This document shows, in pieces, positions 57,394-64,000 of a DNA stretch of 64,000 nt. The position numbers and the translations under genes were made by a program. How positions within the stretch are numbered: position 1 is the stretch's first letter; the number at the start of each line of letters is the position of its first letter. The stretch is from positions 1-64,000 of the forward strand of contig JAEPMA010000016.1 of assembly GCA_017644185.1 (NCBI GenBank), written 5' to 3'. Origin of the DNA: Rhodospirillales bacterium (GTDB lineage Bacteria; Pseudomonadota; Alphaproteobacteria; Rhodospirillales; Casp-alpha2). The notes below the pieces were generated by a model that had not been told where the DNA came from, did not search any database, and was given only the letters and a program-made list of their open reading frames with translations.

Positions 57394-57750
57394 ATGGCGG
57401 GACCGAGAAACGACACCGCCCGGGAACTCGAGAAACTCAGGAAGCGCGCCGACCTGCTCGACAACTGGATTCGCATTCCCGGCACAAATATCGGCTTCGG
57501 GCTCGACGGTATTCTCGGCCTGATCCCCGTCGTCGGCGACACGGCAACTCTCATCGCCGGCCTTTCAATCGTGGCGCGCGCCCACAAGCTCGGCGTGCGC
57601 GGCCGTCCCTTGTTCGAAATGCTCCTGAACGTGGGGATTGATTACGCATTCGGTACGATGCCAATCCTCGGCGATGTGTTCGATTTCTTCTGGAAATCCA
57701 ACAAGCGCAACATGCGTATTATCGAGCGTGAAATCGACCGCCGCAGATAG
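57394..57750 (+). CDS. DUF4112 protein
   Basis: 118 aa. It contains the DUF4112 pattern: LLDNWIRIPGTNIGFGLDGI, LIPVVGDTATLIAGLSIV and GTMPILGDVFDFFWKSNKRN. Small membrane-associated protein of unknown function. It starts 6 bp after the MFS stop. Confidence 0.87.
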   Translation: MAGPRNDTARELEKLRKRADLLDNWIRIPGTNIGFGLDGILGLIPVVGDTATLIAGLSIVARAHKLGVRGRPLFEMLLNVGIDYAFGTMPILGDVFDFFWKSNKRNMRIIEREIDRRR

Positions 57751-57805
57751 CCCACCACCTCCCGTCTATAACAGGTTCACCGCTAGACCCGATTCCCAGG
57801 CGGGG

Positions 57806-57847
57806 TTGATCTAAATCATTCGGGATTCATAAGCGGCGGGCATAACT
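57806..57847 (+). promoter_or_regulatory. FNR-type promoter of the coiled-coil/CBS unit
   Basis: TTGATCTAAATCAT (57806-57819) fits TTGAT-N4-ATCAA but for the last base. CATAACT at about 57841-57847 is at the right -10 distance. The start codon at 57928 leaves a leader of about 75 bases. Confidence 0.65.
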
Positions 57848-57927
57848 TGTCGATGTTGCCCCGGACATCCGTCTTTCGACACGGATGCCGATAACGCAAC
57901 CGGACGAGAACATCGAAGGAAGTCGCA

Positions 57928-58335
57928 ATGAACGAGCGTGACCTACTCGCGCAGGCGGAAAAGAAAATCAATCATCTAAACAGGTGCGCCCGCGCCTATT
58001 CGCTCGCCTATCAGCAGCTCAAGACCGAGCACGACAAACAACAGATCGAAACGCGTGCGCTCGAAAATCGGGTCGCCGAGCTGGAGGCGTTATTGTCGGC
58101 GTCGGACGACAACGTGACGCGTGCGGTCGCAGCGCTGCAATCGTTGCGGGGACGGATGGAGGATTTCCGCAGCCGGTCCGCAACGGTCGTCGACGCGGTG
58201 CAGCGTTCCGTCTCGACATCGGATCTGATGAATAACGTCGAAAACCTGGTCCGTGCGGTCGACGTCGATCAAGAGGTCGAGGTCATCGAAGCGCACGAGC
58301 AGGCGCTGGCATCACTTGCCAGGTTCCGCAAATAA
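57928..58335 (+). CDS. Coiled-coil protein of unknown function
   Basis: 135 aa, almost entirely helical. Heptads run through residues 1-55 (LLAQAEKKINHLNRC, LKTEHDKQQIETRALENRVAELEALL). GAAGGAAG precedes the ATG. It sits upstream of a CBS-domain gene by 36 bp, and both are behind an FNR-like box. Confidence 0.78.
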   Translation: MNERDLLAQAEKKINHLNRCARAYSLAYQQLKTEHDKQQIETRALENRVAELEALLSASDDNVTRAVAALQSLRGRMEDFRSRSATVVDAVQRSVSTSDLMNNVENLVRAVDVDQEVEVIEAHEQALASLARFRK

Positions 58336-58371
58336 CGGCCGCCTGGGAAAGTTAAACCGGACACGCAACCC

Positions 58372-58809
58372 ATGCTTACGATCGGCCAAATTCTCTTCAC
58401 CAAGAAAAGCGAGATTAAAACCGTATCCATGGACACGCCGGTCGAGGATGCCTGCGACATCCTTGCCGCCAATCGCATCGGCATCCTCGTCGTGACGGAA
58501 CCGAACGGGATGGTCACGGGGGTTTTGTCCGAACGCGATATCGTCAAACACGTGGCGTCCAGGCGGAACTTCTACAAACTCATGGTCAGCGATATCTGCA
58601 CCAAGAAGCCGGTCACGTGCGTACGCTCGGACTACGTCGTCGACGTGCTTAAGGATATGAAGGCGCGCCACTTCCGCCACATGCCGGTGGTCGAATACAC
58701 GCACCTTTTAGGGGTCGTCAGCATTGGTGATCTGTACCACCATCTGCTCGAAGAATTCGGCCGCGACGTATTGACCGAGGAGTGGTCGAAACTGGACGGT
58801 TATCTCTGA
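58372..58809 (+). CDS. CBS-domain protein
   Basis: 145 aa, two CBS domains (MDTPVEDACDILAANRIGIL, VVDVLKDMKARHFRHMPVVE). CBS pairs bind adenine nucleotides. Free-standing CBS proteins often belong to dormancy or low-oxygen regulons, which fits the FNR-like box before the operon. Confidence 0.9.
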   Translation: MLTIGQILFTKKSEIKTVSMDTPVEDACDILAANRIGILVVTEPNGMVTGVLSERDIVKHVASRRNFYKLMVSDICTKKPVTCVRSDYVVDVLKDMKARHFRHMPVVEYTHLLGVVSIGDLYHHLLEEFGRDVLTEEWSKLDGYL

Positions 58810-58882
58810 ACGGCGTGGCTGAACCCGTCTCATCCTGACATACATCAATGCATCCGCCGGCTCCGCCCTCTAGACCGAGGGC

Positions 58883-59347
58883 ATGGATACGTTCAATCAA
58901 ACCGAAGCCGGCGACGGGACGGGCATGGACACCACCGACACCGTCCGGATATCCGTCTGCGGGACCTGCATCGACTGTGCAAACGCGGGTGAGGCCGGTA
59001 TCGGCGCCGGGGCGGAACTGTTCGACATCCTCGCCGAGCTGCTGGCCACCCACCCCGCCTGGGACGGGATCGCGCTTTCGAAGATCCGCTGCCTGATGGC
59101 GTGCACCGAAGGCTGCGTCCTGACCGTCGCATCAAGGGGCAAGATGAAATACTTATTGGGGCGGCTTTCCCCCGATCCGGATCTCGCCGAGCAGATACTC
59201 GATTTCGCGGCGATGTACGCGCGCTCTTCGTCCGGGGTCACCCCCAACCACGAATGGCCGCCCCTGCTGGCCCCTCACTTCATCGGACGCATCCCGCCCA
59301 CGGAACCGAACGATCCGTCATGGGACGACGACGGCGCGGATCTCTGA
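58883..59347 (+). CDS. DUF1636 metal-binding protein
   Basis: 154 aa from 58883; the ATG at 58925 has a better upstream GGGACGGG and may be the real start. Cysteines CGTCIDC near the start and CLMACTEGC further on match DUF1636, predicted to bind a [2Fe-2S] cluster or metal. A weak FNR-like site (CTGACATACATCAA, 58835-58848) lies upstream. Convergent with the hydrolase below. Confidence 0.82.
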   Translation: MDTFNQTEAGDGTGMDTTDTVRISVCGTCIDCANAGEAGIGAGAELFDILAELLATHPAWDGIALSKIRCLMACTEGCVLTVASRGKMKYLLGRLSPDPDLAEQILDFAAMYARSSSGVTPNHEWPPLLAPHFIGRIPPTEPNDPSWDDDGADL

Positions 59348-59360
59348 CGGCAAGCCAAAG

Positions 59361-60176
59361 TTACATCGCGTTTTGGATGAACCCGAGGACGTCCGCGCGC
59401 GCACGTTTCGTGATTTCAGCGTTGGGACGGATCGTCTGCTGGCCGAACGCGAGGTGGTTAAAGGTCGCGCTCTTGTTGCCGTCGAAGCCATGATAGGCAC
59501 CTTCATAGACAATTAAACGCACGTCGCGTCCGTCCTCGACGCCCTTATCGACGATCTGCTTGCACTGCCAGTCCTTTGTATAGGTGTCCTTGGTGCCGAT
59601 GACGACGAGGATCTTCGCGTCCTTCGGCCCCGCATAGGGAACGGCGTTGACCCCGCAAACCGGGTACATCGATACGTGCGCCTTGAAGGTGTGCCCCTTA
59701 CCCCGCCCTTCCGTCATCACCGCCGAACTCAACGTGATCCCGGCGCCCCACGACCAGCCCATGACCGCGACCCGGTCCGGGTCGATCCGGGGATGGGTCC
59801 TGAGCATGTTGAACGCATCGATCACGTCGTCGTAACCGCCGACGTTCTTGCCCGACATGGGGGTGAAACCGCGCGGACCGAACATGTCGATGACCATGGT
59901 CGCATAGCCGTGCGATCTGAAAAATTCGCCCCAGGTGGCTTCGCGGTACCCGATCCCGCCCGATCCGTGCACCAGGATGACGGCCGGCAACTTGGATCCA
60001 CCCGCCTCGGGAAGTTGCAGGTTGGCGGTCAGGGTTTCGCCGCCGTAACCTTCGTAAGCGACGTAGCCGGTCTCCCCCTTTGACAGATCCGTCATCTTTT
60101 GCGTGGTCTGGCAACCGGCGATTGCGGCGCACATCAATGTCAGCGCAACGACGCGCCCCGTTAAACTCTCGAACAT
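59361..60176 (-). CDS. Dienelactone hydrolase-family lipoprotein (paralog 3)
   Basis: 271 aa from the ATG at 60176. Lipobox in LMCAAIAGCQTT, so probably anchored to a membrane. HGSGGIGYREATWGE, nucleophile GWSWGAG, GTKDTYTKDWQC and the histidine in EGAYHGFDGN. Close relative of the protein at 13705-14628 (shared GETGYVAYE and RLIVYEGAYHG). Confidence 0.87.
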   Translation of the reverse strand: MFESLTGRVVALTLMCAAIAGCQTTQKMTDLSKGETGYVAYEGYGGETLTANLQLPEAGGSKLPAVILVHGSGGIGYREATWGEFFRSHGYATMVIDMFGPRGFTPMSGKNVGGYDDVIDAFNMLRTHPRIDPDRVAVMGWSWGAGITLSSAVMTEGRGKGHTFKAHVSMYPVCGVNAVPYAGPKDAKILVVIGTKDTYTKDWQCKQIVDKGVEDGRDVRLIVYEGAYHGFDGNKSATFNHLAFGQQTIRPNAEITKRARADVLGFIQNAM

Positions 60177-60230
60177 CTCAAGCCCCCCCCTGCTGGATGG
60201 TCCGTTTATCCGGTTTTGATTGGACCCCTT

Positions 60231-60270
60231 AAAAAAGAAAAAGAACGGCAAGGTATTGAACCAGCCGTTC
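60231..60270 (-). terminator. Terminator of the cold-shock gene
   Basis: On the minus strand GAACGGC (60264-60270) pairs with GCCGTTC (60243-60249), followed by TTTTTCTTTTTT. It lies about 80 bp after the csp stop. A second GC-rich hairpin at 60292-60336 has its T-run on the plus strand, where no upstream gene is visible. Confidence 0.8.
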
Positions 60271-60350
60271 GTCAAAATTGGCGTCACGCGCCACCTTGGG
60301 GCGCGCATCGCGCCACGCCCCGAGGCTTTTTTAAAGTCTTGTGGACCGAA

Positions 60351-60560
60351 CTACTCGATTATCTCGAGATTTTCGGCAGCCATCTTGCCGCCACGGCCTT
60401 CAACCAGTTCGTAGCTGACTTTCTGGCCTTCGGTCAGTCCTGCCAAGCCCGATTGTTGTACGGCACTGATATGCACAAAGGCATCCTTCGAGCCGTCTTC
60501 AGGCTCGATGAAACCGTACCCCTTCGTCGGGTTGAACCATTTGACGGTTCCGTTGGGCAT
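60351..60560 (-). CDS. Cold-shock protein (CspA family)
   Basis: 69 aa, one cold-shock domain with RNP1 KGYGFIEP and RNP2 DAFVHIS. RNA chaperone. A promoter-like TTGAGA/TATCCT pair at 60701-60728 would give a leader of about 130 bases, typical for cold-induced csp genes. Confidence 0.93.
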   Translation of the reverse strand: MPNGTVKWFNPTKGYGFIEPEDGSKDAFVHISAVQQSGLAGLTEGQKVSYELVEGRGGKMAAENLEIIE

Positions 60561-60700
60561 CGCATTTCCCTTTCACGACATCAATTCACCGGAGCTGCAA
60601 CCGCGCAAGACTCCTGCATAACGTTCACGTTGTCGGGAAGTAACTGGGCTCGCCGTGGAAACGGGTGGTCAGAAAAACTCACGACTGTGCACGTCGCTTG

Positions 60701-60728
60701 AGGATAGCGAATCCTCAGCGATTCTCAA
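60701..60728 (-). promoter_or_regulatory. Probable csp promoter
   Basis: Minus-strand TTGAGA (60723-60728) and TATCCT (60701-60706) with a 16-bp spacer. The rest of 60561-60805 holds the leader and no gene. Confidence 0.4.
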
Positions 60729-60805
60729 TTGAATAATTTAAGTCGTGCACGTAAGGCGATTCCGGGGGTTTTTTAATGGTTGCTGAAAACCGCTGCCACC
60801 GTGCC

Positions 60806-61423
60806 TTACGACGGATTGAGTTCGGACGTCTTCTTGCGCAGTTCGGTGATCAGGCCGGCGACGGAGCCGGTGTTCTTGACGATCGACGCGAACTCTTTCT
60901 GTAACGTGATGCTCATCGACGCGCCTTCGACGACGACGTCCAACACCTTATATATGTCGCCCTGGCGGCCGACCCGCCACAGGACGCTGATCGGCTTGCC
61001 GTCGACGCCCTCGGGCCGCTGGATTTCGGTGTGGACCGTGGCCCGGTTCTCATCGACAGGGCTCGTCTTGACGATGTTTAGCTTTTCGCCGGCGTAATTC
61101 TCGAAGCGGTCGACGTACATGACGACCATCAAATCCTCGAACAGTTCCAGGAATTCTCTCTGCTCGTCCTCGCTGGCGCGGCGCCAGTTGCGGCCCAGCA
61201 CCCAGCGGCCGATGGCCTCGACCGCGAACTTCTCCTCGAACAGCTTGCGGAACGCCTCGACCCGTTCAGGGCGCGGCTTTTCCGAATCCGTCAGCGACGC
61301 GATCGCCTCTTTCTCGAGCGCCCGAATAAAGGCGCTCGCGCCGTCTTCCAGTTCGCCGGCGTGCGCACCCGGCGCATAGGCGAAGAAGACAACGGCGATG
61401 AGGGTGCAGAACAGTCGTTTCAT
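60806..61423 (-). CDS. mlaC: Phospholipid-binding protein MlaC
   Basis: 205 aa with a signal peptide (LIAVVFFAYAPGAHAG). Ttg2 family: KFAVEAIGRWVLGRNWR, VMYVDRFENYAGEK and YKVLDVVVEGASMSITLQKEF. Periplasmic lipid carrier between MlaA and MlaFED. It follows mlaA by 33 bp. mlaFED is not in this window. Confidence 0.93.
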   Translation of the reverse strand: MKRLFCTLIAVVFFAYAPGAHAGELEDGASAFIRALEKEAIASLTDSEKPRPERVEAFRKLFEEKFAVEAIGRWVLGRNWRRASEDEQREFLELFEDLMVVMYVDRFENYAGEKLNIVKTSPVDENRATVHTEIQRPEGVDGKPISVLWRVGRQGDIYKVLDVVVEGASMSITLQKEFASIVKNTGSVAGLITELRKKTSELNPS

Positions 61424-61456
61424 ATGATTTTTAACTTCCAGTTCATGGCCTGTAGC

Positions 61457-62260
61457 TTACGGCTTGCCTGAAATTTCCTTGCTGTCGGTGAAATCGGGGA
61501 AATCGACCGGCGCAGAAGATACATCAGGTCCCGGCACGTTGCCATTGCTAATCGCATTGGCCCGGCTCTGCCGATAAATGCTTCGCAACGCAGCATACAA
61601 GTCGACGGAATTCTTTTCCAGATCATCGGTGAGGTCCAGGATGCCGGCGCGGGCGTGTAAAGCGGCGACCCCGGTACGGGCATACGTCAGCTCGTCACGC
61701 CCGGTATTGGCAGCCCAGGCGTTGAACGGGTCGACCAGAAAATCGACCACGCGCCCGACCGCATCACGAGGATTTGATGAGCCGAGGATCGGCAGAACCA
61801 GGTAGGGACCGGATTCCGAGCCCCAAATCGCGAGCGTCTGGCCGAAGTCCTCGTCGTGCTTCTCGAGGCCGAGTTCGGCGGCGAGGTCGTTCATCCCGCC
61901 GAGCCCGAACGTCGAATTGACGGTGAAGCGCACCAGCGTCGTCAGTGCGCGATCAATCTCACCCTGAAAGACGTCGTTCACGAAAATCACCGGCGCCCTT
62001 AGGTTGTCGATCGCCGAACCAATGCGCTTGCGAAACCACAAAGGGACCTGATCGCGGTAGGTTCTTGCCGCCGGCTGGAGGATGGTTTTGTCGAGAACGC
62101 TGTTGAACGCGAACACCGAACGGTTCAACGGCTCGAGCGGATCATTTTCGGCCAAATACTCGTTATATGCCTCTTTATCCGTTAATTTCGGCGGCGTCGC
62201 GCAGCCGGCAACGGAAATCATGCATAAAAACAGCAGGAATATGCAGGTCGGCTTGCGCAT
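61457..62260 (-). CDS. mlaA: MlaA/VacJ-family outer-membrane lipoprotein
   Basis: 267 aa from the ATG at 62260. Lipobox MISVAGCATP. VacJ core: NDPLEPLNRSVFAFN, DNLRAPVIFVNDVFQG and SGPYLVLPILGSSNPRD. It removes phospholipids from the outer leaflet for retrograde transport. It has a C-terminal Pro/Ser-rich tail. A small upstream frame overlaps its ATG. Confidence 0.94.
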   Translation of the reverse strand: MRKPTCIFLLFLCMISVAGCATPPKLTDKEAYNEYLAENDPLEPLNRSVFAFNSVLDKTILQPAARTYRDQVPLWFRKRIGSAIDNLRAPVIFVNDVFQGEIDRALTTLVRFTVNSTFGLGGMNDLAAELGLEKHDEDFGQTLAIWGSESGPYLVLPILGSSNPRDAVGRVVDFLVDPFNAWAANTGRDELTYARTGVAALHARAGILDLTDDLEKNSVDLYAALRSIYRQSRANAISNGNVPGPDVSSAPVDFPDFTDSKEISGKP

Positions 62261-62430
62261 CAATGGCTGCCGCGCCGGGGCTTTCTTGCCGGCATTTCAC
62301 ACGGTTTCTTCTCGATGGGTTGCGTCTCGACGCGCCCCAGCCAACGTTTGCGCCGCGCCTGTACCAAGGCCCGGCATGCCAGATCGTCCACCCGTTTTCG
62401 CTGATAAACGCGTTCCACGTCCCACCTCAT
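62260..62430 (-). CDS. Possible small basic protein coupled to mlaA
   Basis: A 56-codon frame (MRWDVERVYQRKR..., Arg/Lys-rich to the end, PARKPRRGSH) has its TGA overlapping the mlaA ATG (TGATG). The overlap suggests translational coupling or a leader peptide. The composition is Arg-rich as in many chance frames of GC-rich DNA, so support is moderate. Confidence 0.35.
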   Translation of the reverse strand: MRWDVERVYQRKRVDDLACRALVQARRKRWLGRVETQPIEKKPCEMPARKPRRGSH

Positions 62431-62665
62431 CACTTGTCCGCCCGGCCTCATGGCCGCAGATCCACATCCGGCGTCTGACCGGAAACCCGGACTGAGCCTA
62501 GCGCTCCGAGGGTTAACGAATAGTGAGCGCCACGAGCCGAACGGACATTCCCGTGTACGGTGGACGTGTACGGACAGATGACATTCAACCGGGCCGGCTT
62601 TCGGGGCGGGCTTTCGAGGGCGGCTTTCAACGACGTCCGCCTGCCCGGTCACGGCAATTTTTCAG

Positions 62666-62695
62666 TTGACATAAAGATATGTTTATATGTTTTAT
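62666..62695 (+). promoter_or_regulatory. Promoter and possible operator of the ArsR-methyltransferase gene
   Basis: TTGACA (62666-62671) and TTTTAT (62690-62695) with an 18-bp spacer. The spacer holds an imperfect palindrome (CATAAAGATATG then TTTATATG) that could be the autoregulatory operator of the ArsR-type protein. Confidence 0.55.
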
Positions 62696-62719
62696 TCATT
62701 ATCGATTTGAAGGGGCGCC

Positions 62720-63679
62720 ATGAACCAGACCGTACAACTCCTGAAAGCACTTGCCGAGCCGACCCGCTTGCGGATTGTCGCGCTCTGCCGCACCGGCGGT
62801 GATCTCGCCGTCAGTGAGTTCGTGCGCATCCTTGGTCAAAGCCAGCCCCGGGTGTCGAGGCATCTGAAACTACTCACCGAAGCCGGCGCGCTGGCCCGGA
62901 TTCCCGAAGGCAGTTGGGTGTTTTACCGGATCGACGATACCGGCCCCGTGGCCGGCATTCTGACCGCACTGATCGACAGCATTCCCGCCGACGACATCAC
63001 GTTTCAGCGTGACCGTGAACGGCTCGCCGCCGTTAAACGCGAGCGCGCCGAAGCCGCCGACGCGTTCTTCAGCGCGAACGCGCGCGAATGGGGCAAGATC
63101 CGGAGCATGCATGTCGACCAGAAAGAGGTGAACGCCTGCCTGGAACGTCTCGTCGGTGACAAACCCGCGGGCGCATTCCTCGACATCGGGACGGGGACCG
63201 GCGACATGCTGACGCTGTTCGCCGACCGCATCGAACGGGGCGAAGGCGTCGACCAGTCCCGCGATATGTTGGCGGTCGCACGCGCCACACTTGAACAAGA
63301 GGGTCTGAACCACTGTCGCGTACGCCAGGGAGACCTTTATTCGCTCCCCTATGAGAACGGTGAGTTCGACACCGTCCTGATCCATCAGGTCCTGCATTAC
63401 GTCGACGACGTCACCGGTGCCATCGCCGAGGCAACGCGCGTGCTGGCGCCCGGTGGGCGGTTGCTGATCGCCGACTTCGCACCGCACGAGGTCGAGGATC
63501 TTCGCAAAACATATCAACACCGCCGCCTGGGCTTCGCTGATTTCGAGTTCGACGCGACGTTTACCGAGGCCGGTCTCCATCTCGATCAGATCGAACATCT
63601 TTCGGGCGATCCGTTGACCGTCGTCGTCTGGTCGGCGCACAAACCCGGCATCAACGTAAGACGGAGCGTCGGCGAATGA
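62720..63679 (+). CDS. ArsR-family regulator fused to a SAM methyltransferase
   Basis: 319 aa. Residues 1-95: ArsR winged helix (LLKALAEPTRLRIVALC, QSQPRVSRHLKLLTEAG). Residues 120-310: class I methyltransferase with FLDIGTGTGDMLTLF and the GGRLLIADF block. This fusion next to metF is widespread in Alphaproteobacteria and is thought to sense SAM or SAH and control methionine synthesis. No metal-binding cysteine pair of ArsR is evident. Its stop overlaps the metF ATG. Confidence 0.92.
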   Translation: MNQTVQLLKALAEPTRLRIVALCRTGGDLAVSEFVRILGQSQPRVSRHLKLLTEAGALARIPEGSWVFYRIDDTGPVAGILTALIDSIPADDITFQRDRERLAAVKRERAEAADAFFSANAREWGKIRSMHVDQKEVNACLERLVGDKPAGAFLDIGTGTGDMLTLFADRIERGEGVDQSRDMLAVARATLEQEGLNHCRVRQGDLYSLPYENGEFDTVLIHQVLHYVDDVTGAIAEATRVLAPGGRLLIADFAPHEVEDLRKTYQHRRLGFADFEFDATFTEAGLHLDQIEHLSGDPLTVVVWSAHKPGINVRRSVGE

Positions 63680-64000
63680 TTCACCGCCCAGGCAAAGGCG
63701 CGGAACCGCGCATCATGAACGTATCGCGCGGCGGCCGTCCGCCGTCACCGGCAATGATGATCGCCGCCCCCCTGCCCGACGACGTCACGGTATCTTTCGA
63801 GTTCTTTCCCCCAAAGACCGACGCCGCCGCGGAAACGCTGTGGCAGGCGATCAAACGATTGGAGCCCCTCGATCCGTCATATGTCTCGGTGACGTACGGC
63901 GCCGGCGGCACGACGCGGGAACGTACGCATTCCACGGTCACCCGGATCGCCAACGAGACCTCGATGGCACCTGCCGCCCACCTGACCTGCGTCGGCGCGA
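63676..64000 (+). CDS. metF: Methylenetetrahydrofolate reductase, 5' part
   Basis: The first 108 codons are present; the gene runs off the window. VSFEFFPPKTDAAAE and VSVTYGAGGTTRERT are the MetF signature blocks of the FAD-binding barrel. It reduces methylene-THF to methyl-THF for methionine synthesis. The ATG at 63676 overlaps the regulator stop (ATGA); it gives an N-terminus about 30 residues longer than typical, so an internal ATG (around 63715 or 63751) could be used. Confidence 0.93.
   Translation, partial: MIHRPGKGAEPRIMNVSRGGRPPSPAMMIAAPLPDDVTVSFEFFPPKTDAAAETLWQAIKRLEPLDPSYVSVTYGAGGTTRERTHSTVTRIANETSMAPAAHLTCVGA

Overview
The window is GC-rich, densely coded and has single-copy housekeeping-type genes of alphaproteobacterial character: an fdsGBAD formate dehydrogenase operon, an ArsR-methyltransferase fusion overlapping metF, mlaA/mlaC, a soluble transhydrogenase, and five single-domain PAS proteins of the type common in Rhodospirillales. 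I infer a free-living, probably aquatic, facultatively aerobic member of Rhodospirillales or a close relative. I see no rRNA, tRNA, CRISPR array, intact insertion sequence or prophage.

Layout. 0.1-6.1 kb is an iron region: the tail of a probable outer-membrane protein, a four-gene imelysin / di-heme oxidoreductase / imelysin-like / DUF1513 operon with a strong terminator inside it, then bacterioferritin and its ferredoxin diverging from an intergenic region with three Fur-like palindromes. 6-12.6 kb holds small metabolic and membrane genes, an inverted pair of intergenic palindromic repeats and ettA. 12.7-15.3 kb holds two related secreted hydrolases and a secreted unknown. 15.4-21.6 kb is the NAD-dependent formate dehydrogenase operon with its LysR gene. 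21.6-22.7 kb is a small decayed patch: a truncated second copy of the ettA 3' end and a frameshifted FkbM methyltransferase. 22.8-34.5 kb carries four non-heme iron oxygenases, an amidase, transporters, a second aldo/keto reductase, a universal stress protein and katG. 34.6-49 kb has a GDPD, tandem hemerythrins, SthA, a cyclic-nucleotide-binding membrane protein, an EAL phosphodiesterase, a YghU-type thiol reductase and an AGCS transporter. 49-59.3 kb has a PAS histidine kinase, glutathionylspermidine synthetase/amidase, an MFS exporter, a coiled-coil/CBS pair and a DUF1636 protein. 60.3-64 kb has a cold-shock gene, mlaA-mlaC and the start of metF.

Themes. Iron handling, non-heme iron enzymes and hemerythrins sit alongside oxidative and thiol defence (KatG, Gss, YghU, SthA). 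Three good FNR/FixK-type boxes (upstream of the universal stress protein, the hemerythrins and the coiled-coil/CBS pair), plus one upstream of a PAS protein, suggest a shared low-oxygen regulon. Five PAS_5-type proteins without output domains are the most notable unexplained family; one has an FNR-like box and another a near-ideal Fur palindrome at its promoter. Gene calls rest on reading-frame inspection and motif recognition only; no database search was run.
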